Under the pieces are notes generated by a model that worked only from the letters and a program-made list of their open reading frames with translations, was not told the DNA's origin and searched no databases. Below, piece by piece: positions 5,901-12,875 of a DNA stretch of 13,784 nt. Position 1 is the first letter of the stretch. The number at the start of each line of letters is the position of its first letter. Origin of the DNA: Methanothrix sp. (GTDB taxonomy: Archaea > Halobacteriota > Methanosarcinia > Methanotrichales > Methanotrichaceae); the NCBI GenBank assembly GCA_023229165.1, contig JALNZQ010000054.1, positions 1-13,784 of the forward strand, written 5' to 3'. The position numbers and the translations under genes are program-made.

Positions 5901-6308
5901 ATGTCAGGCGTTGATGCCATTGGAGCTACTCTAGATGAACTCTTCGATGCTCTCTCGGCCCAGTTAATAGGCGATCCGATTGAGTTGGAGGACAAGATCA
6001 TAATACCCATAACCAAGATGAGCATGGGCTTTGGCACCAATATAAATATGGGCCGAACAGGCCCGGATGTGAGCAAAGAAGGCCTGGAAAGGTGCACAGC
6101 GGGCGGGGGAGTGGGGATATTTCCCGCTGTCGTGGTTGTTGTCTTCAAAGGAATCTTTGGGCCGGAGGGCGTGAAGGTTATCCCCGTGTCCCCGCAGCTG
6201 GAAGAAACGATAGCAGACATTGCTTATGTTGTTGTGGAGAAAATAATGGGCCACAAGAATACGCGAGAAAAAAGAACTGATAATATAGTCGCCATCAAGG
6301 TAGAATAG
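5901..6308 (+). CDS. GerW/YtfJ-family protein
   Basis: This 135-residue protein belongs to the GerW (sporulation protein YtfJ) family. The signature parts are in order: an N-terminal helix TLDELFDALSAQ; GDPIELEDKIIIPITKMSMG (24-43), matching the family's GDPI...tIIPvskvs stretch; GFG at 43-45; and the Gly-rich CTAGGGVGIFPAVVVV (65-80). In Bacillus the homologue is a spore germination factor encoded next to ytfI; archaea make no spores, so the role here is unknown. No signal peptide is present, so it is likely cytoplasmic. ATG 5901 has no strong Shine-Dalgarno. It heads a same-strand run in which its neighbour, 22 bases on, is a DUF2953 protein, the YtfI-type partner. Its last codons and stop, GTAGAATAGCC, are repeated exactly at the end of the small gene at 7011. 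Confidence 0.85.
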   Translation: MSGVDAIGATLDELFDALSAQLIGDPIELEDKIIIPITKMSMGFGTNINMGRTGPDVSKEGLERCTAGGGVGIFPAVVVVVFKGIFGPEGVKVIPVSPQLEETIADIAYVVVEKIMGHKNTREKRTDNIVAIKVE

Positions 6309-6330
6309 CCGCCAGCTCGAGGCTTCAGGG

Positions 6331-7014
6331 ATGCAGTTTTCTTATCTAGCCGTATTTTTCTTGTTTTTTATCAATCTTTTCGCTTTTATTCTCCTCGCCC
6401 CATTTCATCTCTCCCTAAACGTCGGTAAGAAGGGACCACTGGTCGAGGGTAGTATCAAGCTTCTCTGGCTCGGGTGGACTATAATGAAGGCGGAGATTTC
6501 TCCCCAACCAGCCGACGAATTGCTGGCGTCCATCTTGAAAGAGGAAGCTGGAAAAGAAGAGCAAGCCGTTGAGGAGAGAAAAACCAACGGGGAAGAGAAG
6601 GCCGGAGAGAAAAAGAAAAACGAAATAGATAATCCGACGGATAATCAGAAAGCAGGTGCCCTTCGACCTCCCAGTATTCAATCTCTGGTTAATGCCCCTC
6701 CCGCCCTGGCGAAAATTCTCCGGGATCTGCTCAAGTCAATACACTTTAAAAAGAGCTCTTGCCGCTTATGTTTTGGCCTGGACGATCCCGCCCAGACTGC
6801 AATTATCAGCGGCTACCTCTGGTTGTTGGCGTCAGCGCTCGGCTTCTTCCCGGCCAAGATCTTAATAGAGCCCTGGTTTGAGGGAGAGCGACTGGAAGGT
6901 GAACTCGTAGCAGAGATAGAGGCCAGACTGCTGTGGGCCGTCTTTGCCGTTATCAATATCATGCGGGTGAGGGAGATAAGGTTGCTCTTGAGAGAGATGC
7001 TGAGGTGGTCATGA
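6331..7014 (+). CDS. DUF2953 (YtfI-like) membrane-anchored protein
   Basis: This is a 227-residue protein with an N-terminal membrane helix (about 4-24, SYLAVFFLFFINLFAFILLA). A short beta-type segment follows (VGKKGPLVEGSIKLLWLGW). Next comes a low-complexity Lys/Glu linker (about 70-105), then the conserved DUF2953 core: FGLDDPAQTAIISGYLWLL (148-166), a hydrophobic stretch, and PWFEGERLEGELVAEIEARL (181-200). DUF2953 proteins have no known biochemical function; in Bacillus the ytfI gene lies beside ytfJ/gerW, and the same pairing is seen here. GAGG at 6319-6322 precedes ATG 6331 by eight bases. Its stop codon overlaps the next start (ATGA at 7011-7014), which points to translational coupling. 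By inference it forms a membrane scaffold with the GerW-type proteins. Confidence 0.8.
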   Translation: MQFSYLAVFFLFFINLFAFILLAPFHLSLNVGKKGPLVEGSIKLLWLGWTIMKAEISPQPADELLASILKEEAGKEEQAVEERKTNGEEKAGEKKKNEIDNPTDNQKAGALRPPSIQSLVNAPPALAKILRDLLKSIHFKKSSCRLCFGLDDPAQTAIISGYLWLLASALGFFPAKILIEPWFEGERLEGELVAEIEARLLWAVFAVINIMRVREIRLLLREMLRWS

Positions 7015-7313
7015 CTTCGGATAAAATAAAACTTCCCGGGATGGATATGCGAGTTATGGTGGGCAAGGAGATAAAAACGGGCGATAGAACCATCTGGCCC
7101 GTAATGAGAATATCTATTCTGAAGACCTCTGAAGAAAGGGTCCAGGCAATCCGGATCACGCCTCTCGCTATGCTCATCATCGAGCCGGCAGAACAATACG
7201 CGGTATCCTTTGAGGGAGAGCCGATGACCATCGAAGCCATTTTAGAGCTGGCTGCACCCCTGAAAGATGTCCTGGAAGAAGCACGAGAGGGTCGCAGGAT
7301 AACGGTAGAATAG
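7011..7313 (+). CDS. Small protein, divergent GerW-like
   Basis: This is a 100-residue soluble protein. ATG 7011 overlaps the TGA of the DUF2953 gene and is preceded by GAGGTGGT (7002-7009), a strong archaeal Shine-Dalgarno almost touching the start; a longer upstream frame (from 6933) would lie inside the DUF2953 gene and is rejected. VGKEIKTGDRTIWPVMRISI (17-36) lines up with IGDPIELEDKIIIPITKMSM of the GerW-family protein two genes upstream. ITPLAMLIIEP (49-59) lines up with IFPAVVVVVFK, and MTIEAILELAAPL with the helix after it. The Gly-rich loop between these blocks is missing. I read it as a shortened GerW paralogue, not as a recognised family; the match is by eye. Strict linkage to the GerW/DUF2953 pair suggests a common complex. 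Confidence 0.65.
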   Translation: MTSDKIKLPGMDMRVMVGKEIKTGDRTIWPVMRISILKTSEERVQAIRITPLAMLIIEPAEQYAVSFEGEPMTIEAILELAAPLKDVLEEAREGRRITVE

Positions 7314-7315
7314 CC

Positions 7316-7936
7316 ATGTCCCTTCATCTCAACAAGCCTGCTCTGCGAGCTCTAGGGATTGCGGAGAGCTTTGTACGCTCTCGTCCCACCTCTACAATAG
7401 CCGGCGTGGTCATGCGCTCCGACCTGCGCGTGGACGGCCTGGCCTATGCCCATGCCACTGTGGGTGGCGACGACGGCACACAGGCCGTGCTCAGCCTTTA
7501 CCGGCAACTGAACCGGGCAGATGTGAACGCCCTGATCTTAAGCGGCGCGGCCATAAGCTGGTTTAACATTATCGATCTACAGGAGGTCTTTGAAAAAACA
7601 GGAAGGCCATTGATCAGTTTGACCTACGAGGAATCTCCCGGCCTGGAAAAATATATTCGCAAGTATTTCCAATGCCCGGAGGAGAAGCTTCGCCGCTACG
7701 TACACCTGGGCGCGCGCGTGAGCGTGCGACTCAGAACAGGATTTGAGGTTTATGTGCGGGTGCTCGGCCTGTCCGCCGAGGATGCCAGGATTCTGCTCAA
7801 CAAGTTCATCCTGGATGGTCGCATCCCCGAGCCTGTGCGAGTGGCGAGGCTTGCGGCGCGAGCGGCTTTGCATGCGAGCAAAGAATCCAATTTGCCGTTC
7901 TTGATGCAACTGCCTTGGCCGTTAAATACAAATTAG
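7316..7936 (+). CDS. DUF99 / UPF0215 (endonuclease dU family) protein
   Basis: This 206-residue protein spans the whole DUF99 domain. The family marks are LRALGIAESF (10-19), TIAGVVMRSDLRVDGLAYA (27-45), ATVGGDDGTQAV (47-58), ALILSGAAISWFNIIDLQEV (72-91) and TGRPLISLTYEE (95-106). DUF99 is an archaeal family with an RNase H-like fold related to endonuclease V; database entries now call it endonuclease dU, acting on uracil-containing DNA. The conserved acidic and glycine-rich positions (GGDD, IIDL) are present, but activity of this copy is inferred. Its start, ATG 7316, is two bases after the stop of the small GerW-like gene, so the two are surely co-transcribed. The link between a DNA-repair-type enzyme and the GerW module is not explained. 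Confidence 0.85.
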   Translation: MSLHLNKPALRALGIAESFVRSRPTSTIAGVVMRSDLRVDGLAYAHATVGGDDGTQAVLSLYRQLNRADVNALILSGAAISWFNIIDLQEVFEKTGRPLISLTYEESPGLEKYIRKYFQCPEEKLRRYVHLGARVSVRLRTGFEVYVRVLGLSAEDARILLNKFILDGRIPEPVRVARLAARAALHASKESNLPFLMQLPWPLNTN

Positions 7937-7960
7937 CCGGCAGTCCTTTTTGCGCCTTAC

Positions 7961-9424
7961 ATGCAAAAAGATCCAGACAATTGGGATGGCTATGAGTGGA
8001 CCGCGCTTTCCGTTACCACCGTGGGAGCGTTGCTTGCATCCATTCAGGGCTCAGCCCTGCTCATCGCTCTGCCTGATATCATGACCCAGCTTCATGCTGG
8101 ATTCATGACCATCATGTGGGTGATCCTTGGCTTCATGCTCATCACCACCGTACTTGTGCCGATAGTGGGAAGGCTGGCGGACATGTTCGGCAGAAAGAAC
8201 CTTTACAACGCCGGTTTTGCCGTCTTCTCTTTAGGCTCGCTTCTCTGCGGCCTCTCTCAGCCCCAATTTCAGGGCTGGGATCTGGTCGTTTACCGTATGG
8301 TTCAGGGCGTGGGCGGAGCGCTGCTCTTCACCAACAGCGCGGCCATTGTGACCGATGCCTTTCGCAAAGGGCGGGTGGGACTGGGCCTCGGAATCAACAC
8401 CATCGCCTTTTCCGCCGGCTTCCTGATGGGACCGGTCATTGGAGGCATCCTCACCGCCATCGACTGGCGTTGGGTATTCCTGATCAATGTGCCGCTGGGC
8501 GTGGCCGGCACCATCTGGGGCATTCTGCGGCTGCGCGAGCCGGTGCTGCTTCCCACAAGGCAGCGCTTCGACTGGCCAGGAAGTATCACCTTCTCCGTTG
8601 GTTTAGGCTCCTTGCTCCTGGCTTCCTCGCTGGTGGCCTTTCCTCTCATCGATGTGGTCTATGTCCACGCCCTCTTCGCCTTGGCCTTGGTGGGCCTGGC
8701 AGCTTTCTATGTAGTGGAGAGGAAAGCAGAGCAGCCCATGATGGACTTTGGGCTCTTCCAGGAGAAGCTCTTCGCCTACGCCAGCGTTGTCAATGCAATC
8801 AACGGCCTGGCCCGCGGAGCGGTGCTCTTTGTACTGATCTTTTTCCTGCAGGGGCCCTACGGCCTTGATCCCCTCTGGGCTGGAATCATGATGGCACCTT
8901 TCGGGGCCGCCTTCATGTTCGTGGGACCGATCTCGGGATACCTATCAGATAATTACGGCTCCCGAGGATTGGCCACCGTCGGTCTGCTCATCTCCGGCAT
9001 CGGGCTTTTAGGCCTGTCCACTGTCGGGAGCAGCACGCCCTACTGGCTGCTGGCGCTCTACCAGGCTCTGATGGGCGGAGGCTCGGGGCTTTTTGCCTCG
9101 CCCAATACCAATGCCATCATGTCCTCAGTTGTCCCGGAGAAGAGGGGCATTGCCGCAGGGGTCAATTCCATGCTCATGAATACAGGGCAGATGCTCAGCA
9201 TCGCTATTGTCTTCCCGCTGGTGCTCAGCCGCATTCCTGAGGATGTCATGTTCCATGTCTTCCTCTACGGAGGCGGCATGAGTGGTGCACCTCTGGCGGC
9301 CTTCGAGTCGGGAATGCACGAGGCGTTCCTGGCCAGCTTCGCTGTTACAATAGTTGCGGCTGTCATTTCCGCTCTGCGGCCGGCGCATAGCAATGCCCGG
9401 GAGGCAGCTAGTGTATCTCGTTAG
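7961..9424 (+). CDS. MFS multidrug-type exporter, DHA2 (14-TM) family
   Basis: This is a 487-residue major facilitator superfamily transporter of the 14-helix drug:H+ antiporter type (EmrB/QacA-like). TM1 has the usual ASIxGSxxxIALPDI form (26-40, with Gln where many have Asp). Motif A is GRLADMFGRKNLY (70-82), motif B YRMVQGVGGA (111-120, Arg112) and motif C GFLMGPVIGG (153-162). About fourteen hydrophobic helices follow, ending near ASFAVTIVAAVISAL, and length is normal for the family. By family, it would expel organic compounds across the cell membrane using the proton (or sodium) gradient; the substrate cannot be read from sequence. The start, ATG 7961, lies 24 bases after the DUF99 stop, with no clear Shine-Dalgarno, so it is probably the last gene of the run, read from the shared transcript. 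Confidence 0.9.
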   Translation: MQKDPDNWDGYEWTALSVTTVGALLASIQGSALLIALPDIMTQLHAGFMTIMWVILGFMLITTVLVPIVGRLADMFGRKNLYNAGFAVFSLGSLLCGLSQPQFQGWDLVVYRMVQGVGGALLFTNSAAIVTDAFRKGRVGLGLGINTIAFSAGFLMGPVIGGILTAIDWRWVFLINVPLGVAGTIWGILRLREPVLLPTRQRFDWPGSITFSVGLGSLLLASSLVAFPLIDVVYVHALFALALVGLAAFYVVERKAEQPMMDFGLFQEKLFAYASVVNAINGLARGAVLFVLIFFLQGPYGLDPLWAGIMMAPFGAAFMFVGPISGYLSDNYGSRGLATVGLLISGIGLLGLSTVGSSTPYWLLALYQALMGGGSGLFASPNTNAIMSSVVPEKRGIAAGVNSMLMNTGQMLSIAIVFPLVLSRIPEDVMFHVFLYGGGMSGAPLAAFESGMHEAFLASFAVTIVAAVISALRPAHSNAREAASVSR

Positions 9425-9446
9425 GTGGGTTTACTCCGCTACCCAC
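9425..9446 (+). terminator. Hairpin just after the MFS gene
   Basis: GTGGGT (9425-9430) and ACCCAC (9441-9446) form a 6-bp stem around a 10-base loop, beginning right after the TAG. No T-run follows (ATAAAATAG), so this is a weak terminator or mRNA 3'-end structure. It separates the GerW/DUF99/MFS run from the QueG-like gene. Confidence 0.35.
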
Positions 9447-9553
9447 ATAAAATAGCGAGGAGCCAGCAAAACCATGGAAATTGAGTGCCCGGCAATGCAA
9501 GCTGCAACACTGCACAGAGCTTTTTATCCTTTGATGTAAATATTGTATCTCTC

Positions 9554-10357
9554 ATGAGCGAGGATCTATTGAGAGCTATCCGGAAAAGATGCAAGATGAT
9601 GGAGATACCATTGATGGGAGTGGCGAGCGTAGAGCGCTGGAAGGACCCGCCCTTTCAGTCCTGGATGGAAAAGGAGTTTTATCCTCAGTCCATATTTCCT
9701 CAGGCAAAATCGGTAATAGTAATTGGCCTGCCTGTCAGCCTGCCAGTGCTGGAGACGTCGCCCTCCATTTACTACCGGGAGCTGTACAATACCGTAAACA
9801 GCCTGCTCGACCAGTACACTTATCGACTGGCCAATTTTCTGAATGAAAGGGGCTATCCATCCGTCTTCGTTCCCCGTGATGGGTACTTTGGCATCAAGGC
9901 CTTGCTTAAAAATCCGCTGGCCTTCTTCTCTCACAGACACGCCGCCCTCCTGGCGGGCCTGGGCAATTTCGGGACGAACAATATGCTGCTCACACCCCAA
10001 TTTGGCCCTAGGGTTCGCTTTGGCTCCGTCTTCACAGCGGCAGAGCTTCCCTCCGATCCGCTCATGAAAAATGAGCTATGCACCCGGTGCATGCGCTGCG
10101 TCAAGATGTGCCCGGCGCAGGCTCTGGACGAGAAGGACTATCCGGAGGGGCTCACGGACAAGAAGAGCTGCACTGTCCACAGTGCTGAGCTGAACCGCAG
10201 GGGAATCTCGCCCTGCGGGATATGCATCAAGGTCTGCCCGGTGGGCGAGGACAGGAGACTGTACGGGCGGGAGGATGCTTCCATCTATTCCCGAAAGGAC
10301 CGATTCCCGGAGGAGCACCGGGCCTGGGAGCACGTGCAAAGGTATGGAGGGCTGTGA
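9554..10357 (+). CDS. QueG-like 4Fe-4S protein of unknown substrate
   Basis: This is a 267-residue cytoplasmic iron-sulfur protein of the epoxyqueuosine reductase-like superfamily (COG1600-type). The N-terminal half has the cobalamin-reductase-like layout: FPQAKSVIVIGLP (48-60), YRLANFLNERGYPSVFVP (90-107) and AALLAGLGNFGTNNMLLTPQ (130-149), followed by GPRVRFGSVFT. The C-terminal half carries two cluster sites: CTRCMRCVKMCP (Cys176, 179, 182, 186) and Cys206 with CGICIKVCP (221, 224, 228). True QueG makes queuosine, which archaea replace with archaeosine, so another substrate, or electron transfer to a corrinoid protein, is likely. I chose ATG 9554 because homology begins there; the GTG at 9485 would add 23 unlike residues. 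TTTTTATC about 30 bases upstream could be its TATA box, giving a leaderless mRNA. It converges on the SIS gene. Confidence 0.8.
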   Translation: MSEDLLRAIRKRCKMMEIPLMGVASVERWKDPPFQSWMEKEFYPQSIFPQAKSVIVIGLPVSLPVLETSPSIYYRELYNTVNSLLDQYTYRLANFLNERGYPSVFVPRDGYFGIKALLKNPLAFFSHRHAALLAGLGNFGTNNMLLTPQFGPRVRFGSVFTAAELPSDPLMKNELCTRCMRCVKMCPAQALDEKDYPEGLTDKKSCTVHSAELNRRGISPCGICIKVCPVGEDRRLYGREDASIYSRKDRFPEEHRAWEHVQRYGGL

Positions 10358-10414
10358 GATCGAAAGATTTTGTTTATCATTAATAAGTAACGGTCGTTTC
10401 TTTGCAGAGATGAA

Positions 10415-10438
10415 CCGGGCTTTTCCGCCTGCGCCCGG
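10415..10438. terminator. Inverted repeat between convergent genes
   Basis: CCGGGC (10415-10420) and GCCCGG (10433-10438) form a G/C-rich 6-bp stem with a 12-base loop, in the 107-base gap between the convergent QueG-like and SIS genes. It may mark transcript ends on both strands. On the plus strand a T-rich patch (GATTTTGTTTATC) lies upstream of it. The evidence is modest. Confidence 0.3.
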
Positions 10439-10464
10439 AATCATCCCCCATTTCCCCGTAAGGT

Positions 10465-11655
10465 TTACACGTGCATCCTTCTCATGCCCGTCTCCAGGAT
10501 GCCCAAAAACTCAGCGCCCACCGCCACCACGCTGTTGGTGAACACGGAAGCACTGATCTCAAAGATTGGATTTCTGAATTTAGTATATTCGGACATCAGC
10601 CAGGTGGTGGAGCTGGTGTCTCCGTAAAATAGCTCCCTGTACTCCGGCTTTACGGGTATCACGGCAATGTCATTCATCCTGCCGTGCTCCTTGAGCATCA
10701 GAACCTGCCGGGATGTGGGATTGGCAGTAATCGGCATGACATCTGCGCCCTTGCTGAGAGCTGCGGTCGTCCCCTCTAAAGCCTCATAGGTGTTGCCGAT
10801 TCCGGTGATGGGCATGTAAACATCTCCAATCTGAAAGCTGGGCGTATTGAAATCTCTCTCCCAGTAGCTGATCTTGTTTAAATGAGTGAACCTCATCTCA
10901 AAGGCGCGGGCCACCAGACCCGATCTTCCCACACCTCCGATAATGTACCTGCCGCTCCTGGGCAGCAGCCTGCCAAACCAGTTCTCCATATGCCCGGGTT
11001 CCATTTGGGAGATGAGGCGAGCGTTTTGTTCAAAGTCCTTTATTGTAGCGCGGTATTTCGGACAGGCGAGATCGCACACTCCATTCAGCCGGGACTGGAT
11101 GTCTGCGAAAAGGGCATTTAAAAAGGCCAGTACCTGCAGCTCAAACTCCGTGCCCATGGGAGAGAGCCGTGACCTGGTATCTTTATCTGTAGACTGCTTT
11201 GTCCGGGCCGTGAAAACCAGAACCGATCCTCGCTCGTACTCGCTAACCATCTTATAGGCGGTTCCATTCTCATTGGCAGTTATCAGCTTGATATCACCCC
11301 CTAGAGTGATGATATCACCTATGTATTTATTTACAGCCAGTGTTTCTCCTGAGCCGGATATGGCTATGCCCAGGTTCTTGCCCTTGCGGTAGTGCCTCTG
11401 CACGGGATCCTCCAGGGTGAAAGGAAATACGTTATCAAAGTGGTTTTGGATAAGCTGCAAGAAGCTGTAAAGAGCGAGAGCGGACCTGCCTGCCGCAAGG
11501 CCATAGACGAACCTGTTGTCCGGCGACGGTCTCAAAAACTCTACCATGGAGTCGGAAAAGGCAGCAACGCTTGCCATATCCAGATCCAGCAGCTTCTCTA
11601 AAAAGCCGCACTGGAGCAGCGTGGCCTCTTGGAAGGTCTTAATAAGGCCTGACAT
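10465..11655 (-). CDS. Double SIS-domain protein, 6-phospho-3-hexuloisomerase-like second half
   Basis: This 396-residue protein is built of two sugar-isomerase (SIS) domains in tandem. Domain 1 (about 25-190) has YGLAAGRSALALYSF and the classic phosphosugar-binding loop AISGSGETLAVN (98-109). Domain 2 (about 215-396) has IIGGVGRSGLVARAFEMRFT (238-257) with HL next, which closely resembles the GRSGLVAKAFAMRLMHLG stretch of hexuloisomerase (HxlB/PHI). Its second loop is altered to ITGIGNT (283-289). PHI is normally a single domain of about 180 residues, so this is a duplicated or fused form. ATG 11655 is preferred over GTG 11676 because GAGGTG lies just upstream of it. The gene follows purP by 45 bases on the same strand and is probably co-transcribed. 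Substrate is unproven; a phosphosugar isomerase or sensor role is likely. Confidence 0.8.
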   Translation of the reverse strand: MSGLIKTFQEATLLQCGFLEKLLDLDMASVAAFSDSMVEFLRPSPDNRFVYGLAAGRSALALYSFLQLIQNHFDNVFPFTLEDPVQRHYRKGKNLGIAISGSGETLAVNKYIGDIITLGGDIKLITANENGTAYKMVSEYERGSVLVFTARTKQSTDKDTRSRLSPMGTEFELQVLAFLNALFADIQSRLNGVCDLACPKYRATIKDFEQNARLISQMEPGHMENWFGRLLPRSGRYIIGGVGRSGLVARAFEMRFTHLNKISYWERDFNTPSFQIGDVYMPITGIGNTYEALEGTTAALSKGADVMPITANPTSRQVLMLKEHGRMNDIAVIPVKPEYRELFYGDTSSTTWLMSEYTKFRNPIFEISASVFTNSVVAVGAEFLGILETGMRRMHV

Positions 11656-11700
11656 ATTGGCACCTCTAGAGACCACTCCAAGATAAGCCTTTCTTTTTAC

Positions 11701-12771
11701 TTATGATACGATCTCATGCAGCAGGTTCCTCTCATTGGCCGACTTGATCTCCTGGGCAATGCGCCGGCCATTGGAGAGGCCCGGTTCTATGAGATCTGAG
11801 TAGGGCGATCCGCTTGTATAGAGATTGGTGCCCGCTACGATTCTGGCCGAGATCTCGAAGACCTTGAACTCCAGCTCGTCGGTGACTATTGTCTCCAGGC
11901 TGAAGGCACCAATCATCCCGCCGAAGAGGTCCAGGCTGGTTTCCACAACCCTTTCTCCCAACTCAAAGGCACGGGCCAGGAGAGACTCGCGCAGGACCAA
12001 CGGCAGGTTGCCCGTAACCACAAAGCTGGGATAGATGCCGGCCTCGGCCAGCTCTTTCATGCTTCCGATGCGAAAGATCTCGTCGGCGTTGGACTCGACG
12101 CGCCGATCGATGCCCAGCATCTGCAAAGATCCCTTGCTAAGCTGGTACCCCTCCTGTTTTATGGGCGAATAGAAGAAATGAATGTAGTATCTTGTGCCTA
12201 AGATGAACTCCTGGATGGTGTACTTCTCAGCCGTGTTCATCTTTGACTGTAGCTCTTCTTTGGTCTTGGCAATGAAAAAACCCCGCCCGCCTTTGGCGCC
12301 GTGATATTTTATAATGACCGGACGGTCGATATCTTCCGCCTTTTCAAATCGCATGGGAACATTTACCCCTGCCTTGAGAAGCCATTCTCGTTCCATCTCC
12401 CGGTCGCTCTCCCAGGCTAAAACACGCCGGTTTCCAAAGGTGGGAACAGCCAGCGACTCAAACCTTTCAATTCCCAAATACTCAACTAAAGAGCCATGCG
12501 GAATTATGATTACGTTCTCGGCTACGAGATCATCGGCATAATCCAAGAGTGCCTTATAGCTCTCTACGGAGAAGAACTTATCCGGCTTCGCTAAGGGAAA
12601 GGCATCGTAGAACCGAGGCGGCTGACCGATGCAAATTCCAATGGTTTTGAAGCCCTCCATGCGCGCACCATGGAAAATTTGCAGGCTGCTGTGTGAGCAG
12701 ATGGTAGCAATGGTTAGGTCGTTCTTATCGTATCCCTTCAAAATCTCCTGAATATCTTCTTTAGAAATCAT
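11701..12771 (-). CDS. purP: FAICAR synthetase PurP (formate-dependent, ATP-grasp)
   Basis: This is 5-formaminoimidazole-4-carboxamide ribonucleotide synthetase, the archaeal enzyme that replaces the transformylase half of PurH: AICAR + formate + ATP gives FAICAR + ADP + Pi in the cytoplasm. Its 356 residues are the usual family length. The N-terminal domain holds ATICSHSSLQIFHGARMEGF (22-41) and the ATP-grasp part VIIKYHGAKGGRGFF (152-166). TIQEFILGTRYYIHFFYSPI (185-204) forms part of the central sheet, and the C-terminal domain ends with FEISARIVAGTNLYTSGSPY (305-324), all typical of PurP. ATG 12771 is the natural start; AAAGGT lies about ten bases upstream. The SIS-domain gene follows on the same strand. 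Some methanogens carry two or more PurP paralogues, some lacking activity; nothing here suggests loss. Confidence 0.93.
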   Translation of the reverse strand: MISKEDIQEILKGYDKNDLTIATICSHSSLQIFHGARMEGFKTIGICIGQPPRFYDAFPLAKPDKFFSVESYKALLDYADDLVAENVIIIPHGSLVEYLGIERFESLAVPTFGNRRVLAWESDREMEREWLLKAGVNVPMRFEKAEDIDRPVIIKYHGAKGGRGFFIAKTKEELQSKMNTAEKYTIQEFILGTRYYIHFFYSPIKQEGYQLSKGSLQMLGIDRRVESNADEIFRIGSMKELAEAGIYPSFVVTGNLPLVLRESLLARAFELGERVVETSLDLFGGMIGAFSLETIVTDELEFKVFEISARIVAGTNLYTSGSPYSDLIEPGLSNGRRIAQEIKSANERNLLHEIVS

Positions 12772-12810
12772 GGTGATGACCTTTGAAACAGTCAGGTTGG
12801 CATGAAGGTA

Positions 12811-12818
12811 GATAAACC
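12811..12818 (-). promoter_or_regulatory. Candidate TATA box for purP
   Basis: On the minus strand GGTTTATC is centred about 43 bases before ATG 12771 and would start transcription near 12790. It lies in the 104-base gap after the glucan phosphorylase gene. With the T-runs upstream of it, this suggests that purP has its own promoter. Confidence 0.35.
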
Positions 12819-12858
12819 CTTCGCAAAGGAATGCCTTGAGAGATGAATCAAGAAAGCC

Positions 12859-12872
12859 AAAAATGAAAAAAA
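12859..12872 (-). terminator. T-rich terminator after the glucan phosphorylase gene
   Basis: Four bases past the phosphorylase stop, the minus strand reads TTTTTTTCATTTTT, two T-runs split by CA. Archaeal transcription often stops at such U-rich stretches without a hairpin. It would separate this gene from purP. Confidence 0.55.
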
Positions 12873-12875
12873 TGT

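Noticed and set aside
8116..8868. Long 250-codon frame inside the MFS gene
   Set aside because: Frame-shifted shadow rich in Arg, His and Gly, typical of G/C-rich coding DNA read out of frame; the MFS frame has clear family motifs.
9474..9539. 21-codon leader-like frame (ATG GAA ATT ... TAA) before the QueG-like gene, with AGGAG upstream
   Set aside because: Very short, with no regulatory residue run or terminator/antiterminator hairpins. It is retained only as a possibility and not called.
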